Origin: Aedes albopictus
Lineage: Eukaryota; Arthropoda; Insecta; Diptera; Culicidae
NCBI RefSeq assembly: GCF_035046485.1
Contig: NC_085138.1
Location: forward strand, 340,950,263-341,014,262
DNA length: 64,000 bases
Direction of reading: 5' to 3'
Both the position numbers and the translations under genes were made by a program. Every line of letters starts with the position of its first letter. Within the stretch, counting starts at the first letter, position 1. The notes under the pieces were generated by a model. That model was given only the letters and a program-made list of their open reading frames with translations, was not told the origin of the DNA and did no database searches. Below, one piece after another: positions 31,911 to 43,626 of this stretch.

Positions 31911-34900
31911 AATTCCTGAAAAGATTCCTGGTGGAATTACTGAAGAGATTCCTGGAGGAAATCCTGAAGGGATTCCTGGAGGAATTCCTGAAGAGATTCC
32001 TGGTGGAATTACTGAAGAGATTCCTGGAGGAAATCCTGAAGGGATTCCTGGAGGAATTCCTGAAGGGATTCCTGGAGGAATTCCTGAAGGGATTCCTGGA
32101 GGAATTCCTGAAGGGATTCCTGGAGGAATTCCTGAAGGGATTCCTGGGGGAATTCCTGAAGGGATTCCTGGAGGAATTCCTGAAGGGATTCCTGGAGGAA
32201 TTCCTGAAGGGATTCCTGGCGAAATTCCTGAAGGGATTCCTGGAGGAATTCCTGAAGGGATTCCTGGCGAAATTCCTGAAGGGATTCCTGGAGGAATTCC
32301 TGAAGGGATTCCTGGAGGAATTCCTGAAGGGATTCCTGGAGGAATTCCTGAAGGGATTCCTGGAGGAATTCCTGAAGGGATTCCTGGAGGAATTCCTGAA
32401 GGGATTCCTGGAGGAATTCCTGAAGGGATTCCTGGAGGAATTCCTGAAGGGATTCCTGGAGGAATTCCTGAAGGGATTCCTGGGGGAATTCCTGAAGGGA
32501 TTCCTGGAGGAATTCCTGAAGGGATTCCTGGAGGAATTCCTGAAGGGATTCCTGGCGAAATTCCTGAAGGGATTCCTGGAGGAATTCCTGAAGGGATTCC
32601 TGGCGAAATTCCTGAAGGGATTCCTGGAGGAATTCCTGAAGGGATTTCTGGAGGAATGCCTGAAGGAATTCCTGGAGGAATTCCTGAAGGGATTCCTGGC
32701 GAAATTCCTGAAGGGATTCCTGGAGGAATTCCTGAAGGGATTCCTGGAGGAATTCCTGAAGGGATTCCTGGAGGAATTCCTGAAGGGATTCCTGGAGGAA
32801 TTCCTGAAGGGATTCCTGGAGGAATTCCTGAAGGGATTCCTGGAGGAATTCCTGAAGGGATTGCTGGAGGAATTCCTGAAGGGATTCCTGGAGGAATTCC
32901 TGAAGGGATTCCTGGGGGAATTCCTGAAGGGATTCCTGGAGGAATTCCTGAAGGGATTCCTGGAGGAATTCCTGAAGGGATTCCTGGAGGAATTCCTGAA
33001 GGGATTCCTGGAGGAATTCCTGAAGGGATTCCTGGAGGAATTCCTGAAGGGATTCCTGGAGGAATTCCTGAAGGGATTCCTGGAGGAATTCCTGAAGGGA
33101 TTCCTGGAGGAATTCCTGAAGGGATTCCTGGAGGAATTCCTGAAGGGATTCCTGGAGGAATTCCTGAAGGGATTCCTGGAGGAATTCCTGAAGGGATTCC
33201 TGGAGGAATTCCTGAAGGGATTCCTGGAGGAATTCCTGAAGGGATTCCTGGAGGAATTCCTGAAGGGATTCCTGGAGGAATTCCTGAAGGGATTCCTGGA
33301 GGAATTCCTGAAGGGATTCCTGGAGGAATTCCTGAAGGGATTCCTGGAGGAATTCCTGAAGGGATTCCTGGAGGAATTCCTGAAGGGATTCCTGGAGGAA
33401 TTCCTGAAGGGATTCCTGGAGGAATTCCTGAAGGGATTCCTGGAGGAATTCCTGAAGGGATTCCTGGAGGAATTCCTGAAGGGATTCCTGGAGGAATTCC
33501 TGAAGGGATTCCTGGAGGAATTCCTGAAGGGATTCCTGGAGGAATTCCTGAAGGGATTCCTGGAGGAATTCCTGAAGGGATTTCTGGAGGAATTCCTGAA
33601 GGGATTCCTGGAGGAATTCCTGAAGGGATTCCTGGGGGAATTCCTGAAGGGATTCCTGGAGGAATTCCTGAAGGGATTCCTGGAGGAATTCCTGAAGGGA
33701 TTCCTGGAGGAATTCCTGAAGGGATTCCTGGAGGAATTCCTGAAGGGATTTCTGGAGGAATTCCTGAAGGGATTCCTGGAGGAATTCCTGAAGGGATTCC
33801 TGGGGGAATTCCTGAAGGGATTCCTGGAGGAATTCCTGAAGGGATTCCTGGAGGAATTCCTGAAGGGATTCCTGGAGGAATTCCTGAAGGGATTCCTGGA
33901 GGAATTCCTGAAGGGATTCCTGGAGGAATTCCTGAAGGGATTCCTGGAGGAATTCCTGAAGGGATTCCTGGAGGAATTCCTGAAGGGATTCCTGGAGGAA
34001 TTCCTGAAGGGATTCCTGGAGGAATTCCTGAAGGGATTCCTGGAGGAATTCCTGAAGGGATTCCTGGAGGAATTCCTGAAGGGATTCCTGGAGGAATTCC
34101 TGAAGGGATTCCTGGAGGAATTCCTGAAGGGATTCCTGGAGGAATTCCTGAAGGGATTCCTGGAGGAATTCCTGAAGGGATTCCTGGAGGAATTCCTGAA
34201 GGGATTCCTGGAGGAATTCCTGAAGGGATTCCTGGAGGAATTCCTGAAGGGATTCCTGGAGGAATTCCTGAAGGGATTCCTGGAGGAATTCCTGAAGGGA
34301 TTTCTGGAGGAATTCCTGAAGGGATTCCTGGAGGAATTCCTGAAGGGATTCCTGGGGGAATTCCTGAAGGGATTCCTGGAGGAATTCCTGAAGGGATTCC
34401 TGGAGGAATTCCTGAAGGGATTCCTGGAGGAATTCCTGAAGGGATTCCTGGAGGAATTCCTGAAGGGATTCCTGGAGGAATTCCTGAAGGGATTCCTGGA
34501 GGAATTCCTGAAGGGATTCCTGGAGGAATTCCTGAAGGGATTCCTGGAGGAATTCCTGAAGGGATTCCTGGAGGAATTCCTGAAGGGATTCCTGGAGGAA
34601 TTCCTGAAGGGATTCCTGGAGGAATTCCTGAAGGGATTCCTGGAGGAATTCCTGAAGGGATTCCTGGAGGAATTCCTGAAGGGATTCCTGAAGGAATTCC
34701 TGAAGGGATTCCTGGAGGAATTCCTGAAGGGATTCCTGGAGGAATTCCTGAAGGGATTCCTGGAGGAATTCCTGAAGGGATTCCTGGAGGAATTCCTGAA
34801 GGGATTCCTGGAGGAATTCCTGAAGGGATTCCTGGAGGAATTCCTGAAGGGATTCCTGGAGGAATTCCTGAAGGGATTCCTGGAGGAATTCCTGAAGGGA

Positions 34901-36018
34901 TTCCTGGAGGAATTCCTGAAGGGATTCCTGGAGGAATTCCTGAAGGGATTCCTGGAGGAATTCCTGAAGGGATTCCTGGAGGAATTCCTGAAGGGATTCC
35001 TGGAGGAATTCCTGAAGGGATTCCTGGAGGAATTCCTGAAGGGATTCCTGGAGGAATTCCTGAAGGGATTCCTGGAGGAATTCCTGAAGGGATTCCTGGA
35101 GGAATTCCTGAAGGGATTCCTGGAGGAATTCCTGAAGGGATTCCTGGAGGAATTCCTGAAGGGATTCCTGGAGGAATTCCTGAAGGGATTCCTGGAGGAA
35201 TTCCTGAAGGGATTCCTGGAGGAATTCCTGAAGGGATTCCTGGAGGAATTCCTGAAGGGATTCCTGGAGGAATTCCTGAAGGGATTCCTGGAGGAATTCC
35301 TGAAGGGATTCCTGGAGGAATTCCTGAAGGGATTCCTGGAGGAATTCCTGAAGGGATTCCTGGAGGAATTCCTGAAGGGATTCCTGGAGGAATTCCTGAA
35401 GGGATTCCTGGAGGAATTCCTGAAGGGATTCCTGGAGGAATTCCTGAAGGGACTCCTGGAGGAATTCCTGAAAGGATTCCTGGAGGAATTCCTGAAAGGA
35501 TTCCTGGAAGAATTCCTGAAGGGATTCCTGGAGGAATTCCTGAAAGGATTCCTGGAGGAATTCCTGAAAGGATTCCTGGAGGAATTCCTGAAACGATTCC
35601 TGGGGGAATTCCTGAAAGGATTCCTGGAGGAATTCCTGAAAGGATTCCTGGAGGAATTCCTGAAAGGATTCCTGGAGGAATTCCTGAAAGGATTCCTGGA
35701 GGAATTCCTGAAAGGATTCCTGGAGGAATTCCTGAAAGGATTCCTGGAGGAATTCCTGAAAGGATTCCTGGAGGAATTCCTGAAAGGATTCCTGGAGGAA
35801 TTCCTGAAAGGATTCCTGGAGGAATTCCTGAAAGGATTCCTGGAAGAATTCCTGAAGGGATTCCTGGAGGAATTCCTGAAAGGATTCCTGGAGGAATTCC
35901 TGAAAGGATTCCTGGAGGAATTCCTGAAACGATTCCTGGGGGAATTCCTGAAAGGATTCCTGGAGGAATTCCTGAAAGGATTCTTGGAGGAATTCCTGAA
36001 AGGATTCCTGGATTCCTC
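31911..36018. repeat. 24-bp satellite array, about 171 copies
   Basis: The unit consists of two related 12-bp halves, GGAATTCCTGAA and GGGATTCCTGGA. Each unit has one GAATTC site and the 10-bp palindrome AGGAATTCCT. Because 24 is a multiple of three and the unit lacks stops, three reading frames stay open for over 1100 codons (EFLKGFLE and GIPEGIPG on plus, QESLQEFL on minus); I regard these as by-products. From about 35460 a subfamily with GAAAGGATTCC replaces GAAGGGATTCC. Rare variants (TGGGGGAA, TGGCGAAA, GATTTCTGG) recur at fixed distances, showing higher-order duplication. Confidence 0.95.
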
Positions 36019-36189
36019 CAGGAACTCCTTCAGGGATTCCTTCTGGAACTCCTTCAGTCTTACAGTGATACTTTTCTAAAAAAAAATCTTTACAAATAAG
36101 GACTGTATCGTTAATTATGAGTACACCAGAAAATTGCTGTATTTGAAATGTTTTATTTATTTTGTAAATTAAATTCAATTACATTGTTT

Positions 36190-37242
36190 ATTGAGCATCA
36201 GAAAAGCCCATGACTTGATTGTATAATTGATTTTTCATGGATCTTGCCACCTCTCGCACTTTCTTCTTGGCGTTCTTCATAAGGTTTTGGACAACCGTTC
36301 CGACGATGGTTTTGCTTATGTTGACCCAGTTTTTCTTCAATTTTGTGACGTCCTCTGCTCCTCTATCCTTTTTCCGTAGTTTCCCTTTCATCAAAGTTAA
36401 CTATTTCTCAACGGGCCTTATTTTCCGGCAATTTAGAGGATTCATTGCCTTTTCTACAAATTGAACATTGTTTTCTTCATACCAGTCAATGTTGTCACAC
36501 GCATAGTGGCAGGATGCCAAATCCGACCAAAGTAATGTAGGACCTTTGTGCTTTCAGATGAGTGGCAGAATAAGTTTCTGGACACATTCCTTCCGGTATA
36601 TTTCGACGTTCATACTAGGGACAGTGAAGAAACGTGACGATTTCATACCACATTGACAAATTGCTTGCCAAACCAACGCATTTACACAATATTTTTCGCA
36701 AAAAATTGATTTCTCCTAATTCGGAACATCCGTGCCATGCTTCACAGTGAAAAACTGTGCCCCTGGAAGTGCCTTGTAGTCCAATTTGACATACGTTTCA
36801 TCATCCATTATCCATTATGCACATGCCATTTTTGCTCAAAACATCGTCGTACAGTTTCCAAGCCCGAGTTTTCACAATAAACCGCCAGAATTTGACTACG
36901 TTTTGGACATTTCTGTTTTGGGTAGGTCTTTAGGGAATTACGCTCCTTGGCGCGCTGAACCATACCAACAGTCGTTCCACACTTTTTTGCGTAATCTTTG
37001 ATGGATACCTCCTATTTTCCTTTAACGATTTAGCAAATTTTGCTGTCCAAATTTGACTTGGACGCACCTGTTTTTGCCTCATCCGGGTAAGTTCTTCAGT
37101 TTGTTATGAATACTGAATCGTTTGATAGCATTTTGGACAACAAAAACCCTAGCACATTCAACTTTTGCTAATTTTCTTAGCGATAATCATTTTTCATTGC
37201 AGTGCCTGGTCACAATCGATTTTCGCTTCTCTTCCGTAAACC
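36190..37242 (-). pseudogene. D37E mariner transposase, broken
   Basis: Minus-strand reading gives WSDLASCHYA, DWYEENNVQF, MNPLNC and RPVEK, the C-terminal catalytic half of a DDE transposase that cuts and rejoins DNA at the inverted ends. The second catalytic aspartate (codon 36521-36523) and the glutamate (codon 36407-36409) are separated by exactly 37 residues, the signature of the D37E family described from mosquitoes. A stop (TAG, 36401-36403) replaces the tryptophan or tyrosine that normally follows, and several frameshifts lie upstream. The C-terminal tail continues as a 68-codon basic frame. The N-terminal part continues at 38865-38960 beyond the nested element. It is not functional. 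Confidence 0.85.
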
Positions 37243-37250
37243 CTCGTATT

Positions 37251-38864
37251 TAGGCTGACCAGATAGTAACTAGATAAATACGGGACATATGAGCATAAAA
37301 TACGGGACATACAAAATGTTGTAGACTTAAATTATAAATTGTTTCATATACACATTAGGGAACGATTATTTCCAAAAGTTCTCAGATATACATATTCGCG
37401 TGCGCTTATAAATGCAAAATACATAAAAAGAAACCTGCGAGTTGAAAAAGTTTTTTGAGACCACTTTCAAATTATGTTAAAAGATAACGCAACAAACATT
37501 ATTGATGTGGCAAACGAATAAGCCGCTCTTAAAATTGATTTTAAACATTTTGGCGGTATAAGCAGGTATAAGCTATTATTCAGCAGTCATTATTACTTGA
37601 GAAGAAATCAATCAAGCGATTAAAAAGATAAAGCGTGCGAAAGCTAAATAATTATAAAACAAAGAAATTAGATTTTTTCCGCAGTATTACAAAATGATGT
37701 TCAACAAACTTCTAAGAAATTTAAATTTGAATACAAATTGAAGACAGTAAGATTCACAACCGGATAGAAAATTAGAGTTATCTTAGCTAGAGCTCAAACC
37801 ACATGTTATTCATCGCCCCTTAATTCTATCATTTTTTACCTTAAGAAGCCATTGTTTATATGTTTTAAAACCATAAGAGCGCACAAATCTGAAAAACTTT
37901 CGAAATTCAAACCGCACCAATATAATCATAAGAATACGTTAGAGGCGAATGAACCCCTCTGGTTTAAAACCTCTATAATAAACGCAAAAAAAAAATAAGA
38001 ATACGTCTTGAAGTTGACTGAACATGCTAAATATTCTGTATGTTTGTTTTTGAATGTAATTATTTTATGATAGTCGTAGTTTGGTTCATTTTCATTTTAT
38101 GTATGAGATTCTTTCAACAAATATTTTCATTTTTCATATTTTAACTCTGAAATCTCTAATCATTTAAAAAGTGTTGATGTCATCAATGCTTCCGATAAAT
38201 CACATTATCTGAACTTCAACTCCTTTGTGCATGACTTAATAATTTTCAGTAAAAAGAATTTGTTCACTTGGAAAAAAATAAAGAGATTAACATTTTATTC
38301 TAGTGAATTCCTGTAGAATTGCTGAAGAAAAAGGGTAACACAAAATTATGAAATTATTTGTGAAGTGTTAGCAAACTACATTTTAAATTTTGGTAAGAGA
38401 CGAGTCAGCCAAAGTCTCTATAATGAGGACAATCAATCAATCATTTCAAACTTGTTGAGAATTTGAATAAAAGCACGAAAAACCTATTGAACTTAATATT
38501 TCTGATACTTTAAGTCATTAATATTTAACTCGAAATTTTTACTTCCTAATCAAGGAATATCTGTTTCATTGAAAAGAGTAATGATAGTAGAATATTTCAA
38601 AACATTATCTTAATAAGTTAAACTTAACATTTTTTTTGTTAACACTAAGATGCTCGTTTTCCGAAAAATACGGGACATTTTGACCTTTTTCCACAATACG
38701 ACGGGACAACCCTAAAATGTCATACAAACGGTACTGTCCCGTTAACCCTTATGTGGCCGACAGGGTACCGGGTACCCAGCGCCCATTTAAAAAGCACGGT
38801 GTAGAAAAAAGCAAAAAGTTTGTCGGACACATAACGGTTAAATACGGGACGTATGGTCAGCCTA
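37251..38864. mobile_element. hAT-like element nested in the mariner
   Basis: The ends are TAGGCTGACCA and its inverse TGGTCAGCCTA. Flanks are ctcgtatt (37243-37250) and ttcgtatt (38865-38872), an 8-bp target duplication with one mismatch. Near-terminal phrases aaatacgggac repeat in both arms. The interior is AT-rich, with no transposase frame. An 8-bp duplication suggests hAT, but the family is inferred. Confidence 0.65.
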
Positions 38865-39024
38865 TTCGTATTGTTTCGCTTGAAGAAAAACTTGAACTTT
38901 TAATGAAGGTTATCGTTTGTTTACAACGTTAGCAACACATAGACACATAGCAGTTGTCAAAATAAGGCATAGTCTTTTTAATACACAGCCTCACAGGTGT
39001 ACTCATAATTAACGATACAGTCCT

Positions 39025-40239
39025 TATTCACTTGACTTGCTATTTTCCTATTTTATTACGTGAGTTGATTTTGTAAAGGAGCTCCTCTCCTAACGCTGCG
39101 GCCACTCTGCTGTTTTCACCACATCGAGAAAATTACCCCAGAAACTAGACTAAACACTACTTGGAGCAAAAGTACCACTCGACCGATTTGCTTCTCACTT
39201 CATTTTCCCAACACAATCTGGTGCTTTCCCCCAAGATAATGATGCCAACGGCAAGCGGAAAATCGCTTCAAGTATCTTGCAGTATAAAGCAGCAACAAGG
39301 TTTAAACTTTTCCCGCATTTGATGGAGTCGATGATGTCGACATTATTGTTGGCAATGGACTTGGCGAGCTTCACGCGCAGTCAGCTTGTTGGAGCTGGTG
39401 CCTGAACTGCAGTATACCCAAAGGCGACGACGACGATGCTGGATCATGTAGTGGATAGAGAATTTAAGCTCGCGTTGACAGACTGCGCTACGTGTAGTTA
39501 GTTCACTAAATATTTTCCGGGACACATATTCAACTACTGTAAGGACGACGGAAGCATATACCTAGTGGAAAGCATTATGCCTGACTTTTTCTTTCATCTT
39601 TCATCACTCGGCACCACAATGCAGGCAGATAACAGGTAGGTACACTTCATTCATACCTAGCGAAGGTAGCAACATCCGAACTCTGAAGTGGGGAATTTTC
39701 TGCTCCATTTCGAATTATCTCATTCGTAATTAATGTTAATTATCTTCAATGCTTTTGTTCTAGTAGTGTGCTACACCTAGCTCATCTCCGAGAGCCTTTT
39801 GGAAGTCCTTCGCGGAAAACGAGATATAATTTGTGCTACTGTTTCGTTTTGGCTTTCTGTGGAAAATCTTTACGCTAATTATCCGCCAAATGTTCCCCTA
39901 GTCGGCGCTGCAGATGTTGCTTCTGGCTCGGGGAAAATTTTCTGAATTGGCACTTTGCAATTAAGATACATCTCTTGATTTTCGCTTTTTCATGGTTCTG
40001 TGGCGAAGTACTTATCACGAATGTCTGATGAGTTTGCAGAACTTTAATTTGCTAATTTTATTATCAGTGAAAAGAATGGTGTGTATAACGTGAAGCCACT
40101 GGAAAGTAACTCTAGTAGTTTTAACACAATTGGATTTTTTTTTTAGTTTAGTCACAGAAAAGAGAATTTTACAAATTATTTCAGGATTTCTTTTAAAGAT
40201 TACTTCAGCGATCAGCATTTTCGTGTGTATTTCTTTAGA
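39025..40239. other. Host-like spacer without a recognised gene
   Basis: From 39080 to 39990 the sequence is of even composition and low repeat content. No splice-bounded frame or domain is recognised. Confidence 0.35.
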
Positions 40240-41095
40240 TGAATTCTTCAAGAATTCTTAAAAAAAAATCCTCCAGAAATCCGTTTCAGTATGCTTCAAG
40301 AAAATTCTTCTAAAGATTCCTTCGAAAAATTCTTCATTATTTTTTTCAACAAAAAATTTAAGAATACCTTTGGATTTTTTCAATGATACTTTTCTGAATG
40401 CCTTCGAATGTGCTTATAGGACTTGCTTTATTTATTTTTCGTGAATTCCATTTTAGATCGCTTTAGGAACCCCTTCAAAGCATTTTTCATGAACTTCATC
40501 AAAAAATCATCAAGGGATTCTTTTATGAACACATTTTGAGATTCCTTGGAGGAATACATCATACATTTCCTTCAGGACTTCTTGTATCGATCTGAGATTT
40601 TTTGTTTTCGAGAATTTGTGGATTAATGCACTAAAGCCTTTAGAGATCGTTCCGCATTTTTTTTTTTCTGAGGATTCTTCCATGAATTTTTCCAGAGATT
40701 TCCTCAATAATCCAGCCCGTCCACAGACCTCATGGAATACTTTCAGAAAACCCTCCAAGAAATCCATTATAGGTTTTCTCCAGTTTCTAAATGTTCCTCA
40801 ATATTTTTTTCTAGCATTACACCAAAAGGTTTCCCGAAGAGTTTTTTTTTTCTTTTTTTTATACGTAAATTTTAAGATAATGCTAAATCTTTACACAATC
40901 CCGAGCAGTTTCTCCAGGAAAATTTTACGGATTCCCAAAGAATTTTACAACAATTTTCCAGGGATTACTTCAGTTCCTGGAGAGATTCATTGGAAAGTAC
41001 TTTCTAAGATTTATATAGGGACTCTACTGAAGTTTTCTGCTGGGAATCCATCTGAAATTCCTTCAAGAAGATATTTTTATCTTCAGAGATTACTT
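40240..41095. repeat. Decayed GGAATTCC-type repeat, C-rich orientation
   Basis: Phrases such as cctccagaaatccgtttc, gattccttcgaaaaattctt and cagggattacttcagttcct recur. The 160-codon plus frame at 40616-41098 runs through the repeat and is rich in F, S and P. I regard it as a by-product. Confidence 0.5.
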
Positions 41096-41194
41096 TAGTG
41101 GAACGGTAAAGGCTGGGTATGCTGCGCAATTCAGATCCCATTGTGATCCACTAGCCTCTGCCTAGCAACTCCTATCCCTACCTCCTCGTGGTAC

Positions 41195-41373
41195 CGGCCG
41201 GAAACTACGTAGACCACGTAGACCAAAATTTGGCCATCTCAGACCCCCCTCCCCCTCCCCCCTCGTTGACTTTTGTCCACCCAAAAAAAATTAAATTTGT
41301 ATGGAGCGTAGACTTTGGCCAGACCCCCCCCCCCTCCCCGCAAAAAGTCTGCGTGGTTTATGAGCGGCCCCTT
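41195..41373. mobile_element. Short MITE with poly-C and poly-G rich arms
   Basis: The right end gtctgcgtggtttatgagcg is the approximate inverse of the left end ccggaaactacgtagac. Inside, tctcagacccccctcccc and gccagacccccccccctccc face a central gtatggagcgtagac. The C-runs explain the proline-rich and glycine-rich short ORFs on both strands. The surrounding GC-rich sequence is probably RTE-like 5' leader, which the MITE interrupts. A 16-18-base G run follows at about 41430-41447. Confidence 0.5.
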
Positions 41374-43626
41374 AGGGAAGATCGGGTAAGCAACCCCGGT
41401 GGGAACTTTGGTCATAGGCTGACAAGGAAGGGGGGGGGGGGGGGGGTTGCTTCGGCAAACCTGAGCGTCTGTTATCCAGGAGGAGTGGCTCACAACAGCG
41501 TCTGATCCCCATGTTAGGGGCGGCTGATCTACGTCCGAGTGCCAGGGAAGGACTCTAAGCTCAACTGTGCACTATGGTCCTCCGGAAAGTAGGGGGTTGG
41601 TGTCAGGCCCTACGAGCCAGCCGTAAAAAACCATTGTAACGGAAAATCAGCAACAAAATAATACGAACCGAGACCAACGGCAACGACCCCAGCGAACAAA
41701 AAGGACTTGCGATTGGAAACTCGGTACGTGGAACTGCCGATCTCTCAACTTCATTGGGAGCACTCGCATACTCGCCGATCTACTGAGGGACCGCGGGTTC
41801 GGCATCGTAGCGCTGCAGGAGGTGTGTTGGACAGGATCCATGGTGCGAACGTTTAGAGGTAATCATATCATCTACCGGAGCTGCGGCAACACACGCGATC
41901 TGGGAACAGCTTTCGTCGTGATGGGTGATATGCAGAGGCGCGTGATCGGTTGGTGGCCGATCGACGAAAGAATGTGCAGGTTGAGGATCAAAGGCCGATT
42001 CTTCAACTTCAGCATAATAAATGTGCCCACACTCCGGAAGTACTGATGATGACAAAGACGCATTTTATGCGCAGCTCGAACGCGAGTACGATCGCTGCCC
42101 AAGCCACGACGTCAAGATCATCATAGGAGATTTGAACGCTCAGGTAGGCCAGGAGGAGGAATTCAGACCGACGATTGGTAAGCTTATCGCCCACCAGCAG
42201 ACGAACGAAAACGGCCTACGACTCATTGATTTCGCCGCCTCCAAAAACATGGCCATACGTCGCACCTTTTTCTAACACAGCCTCCCTTATCGTTACACCT
42301 GGAGATCACCACAGCAGACGGAATCTCAAATCGACCACGTTCTGATTGACGGACGGCACTTCTCCGACATCAGCAGGACCTATTGTGGCGCCAACATCGA
42401 CTCCGACCACTACCTGGTGATGGTCAAACTGCGCCCAAAAATCTCCGTCATGAACAACGTACGGTACCGGCGACCGCCGCGGTACAACCTAGAGCGACTA
42501 AAGCAACCGGATGTCGCCTCAGCATACAAACAGAATCTTGAGGCCGCGTTGCCAAACGAGGGCGAGCTCGATGAGGCCCCTCAAGAGGACTGCTGGAGTA
42601 TAGTGAAAGCAGCCATCAACGACACAGCCGAGAGCACGATCGGGTACGTGGAACAGAATCGACGGAACGAATGGTTCGACGAAGAGTGCAGAACGGTTTT
42701 GGAGGAGAAGAACGCAGCGAGGGCGGTAATGCTGCAGCAAGGGACTCGACAGAACGTGGAACGTTACAAACAGAAGCGGAAACAGCAGACCCGCCTCTTT
42801 CGGGAGAAAAAGCGCCGCCTGGAAGAAGCGGAGTGTGAAGAAATGGAACTGCTGTGCCGTTCCCAAGAAACACGGAAGTTCTATCAGAAGCTCAACGCAT
42901 CCTGCAACGGCTTCGTGCCGCGAGCCGAAATATGCAGGGATAAAGACGGAGGCCTCTTGACGGACGGACGTGAGGTGATCGAAAAGTGGAAGCAGCACTT
43001 CGATCAGCATCTGAACGGCGTGGAGAACGTAGGCATGGGAGCCCACGGCTACGGAGGAAACGACGACGCCAGTGCAGCGGAGGACGGAAATGAACCAACT
43101 CCGACGCTGAGGGAAGTTAAGGATGCCATTCACCAGCTCAAAACCAACAAAGCAGCTGGTAAGGATGGTATCGCAGCTGAATTCATCAAGATGGGCCCAG
43201 AAAAGTTGGCCACCTGTCTGCATCGGCTGATAGTCAGGATCTGGGAAACCGAACAGCTACCGGAGGAGTGAAAGGAAGGGGTAATCTGCCCCATTCACAA
43301 GAAAGGCGACCATTTGGAATGTGAGAACTTCAGGGCGATCACTATTTTGAATGCTGCCTACAAAGTGCTATCCCAGGTCATCTTGCGTCGTCTGTTACTT
43401 TTTAAACGAATGAGTTCATGGGAAGTTATCAAGCCGGCTTCATTGACGGCCTGTCTAAAGCGGACCAGATCTTCACCGTACGGCAAATCCTCCAGAAATG
43501 CCGTGAACACCAGGTCCCAACGCTTCATCGACGTCAAAGCGGCATATGACAACATCGACTGCGCAGTGCGCAGAGCTATGGGAAATCATGGACGAAAACG
43601 GCTTTCCTGGGAAGCTGACTAGACTG

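Larger units (their letters stand above)
36099..39024 (-). mobile_element. Tc1/mariner element, D37E type, with nested insertion
   Basis: The 29-bp inverted ends start AGGACTGTATCGTTAATTAT and are identical at both termini. TA lies outside each end (36097-36098 and 39025-39026). The transposase is on the minus strand and broken. A 1614-bp element sits inside (37251-38864); without it the mariner would be about 1.3 kb, the usual length for this family. Confidence 0.9.

Noticed and set aside
31911..36018. CRISPR-like array
   Set aside because: Units are tandem without spacers and the genome is eukaryotic.
31931..36178. Three ORFs of 1147-1389 codons within the satellite
   Set aside because: They arise because the 24-bp unit is a multiple of three and lacks stops. 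They run on both strands over the same bases, have no domain and end in flanking sequence. I did not list them as genes.
40616..41098. 160-codon ORF as a gene
   Set aside because: It lies wholly in a decayed GGAATTCC-type patch, and its composition follows the repeat.
41188..41505. Proline- and glycine-rich small proteins on both strands
   Set aside because: They are produced by C and G runs of a MITE and the long G run.
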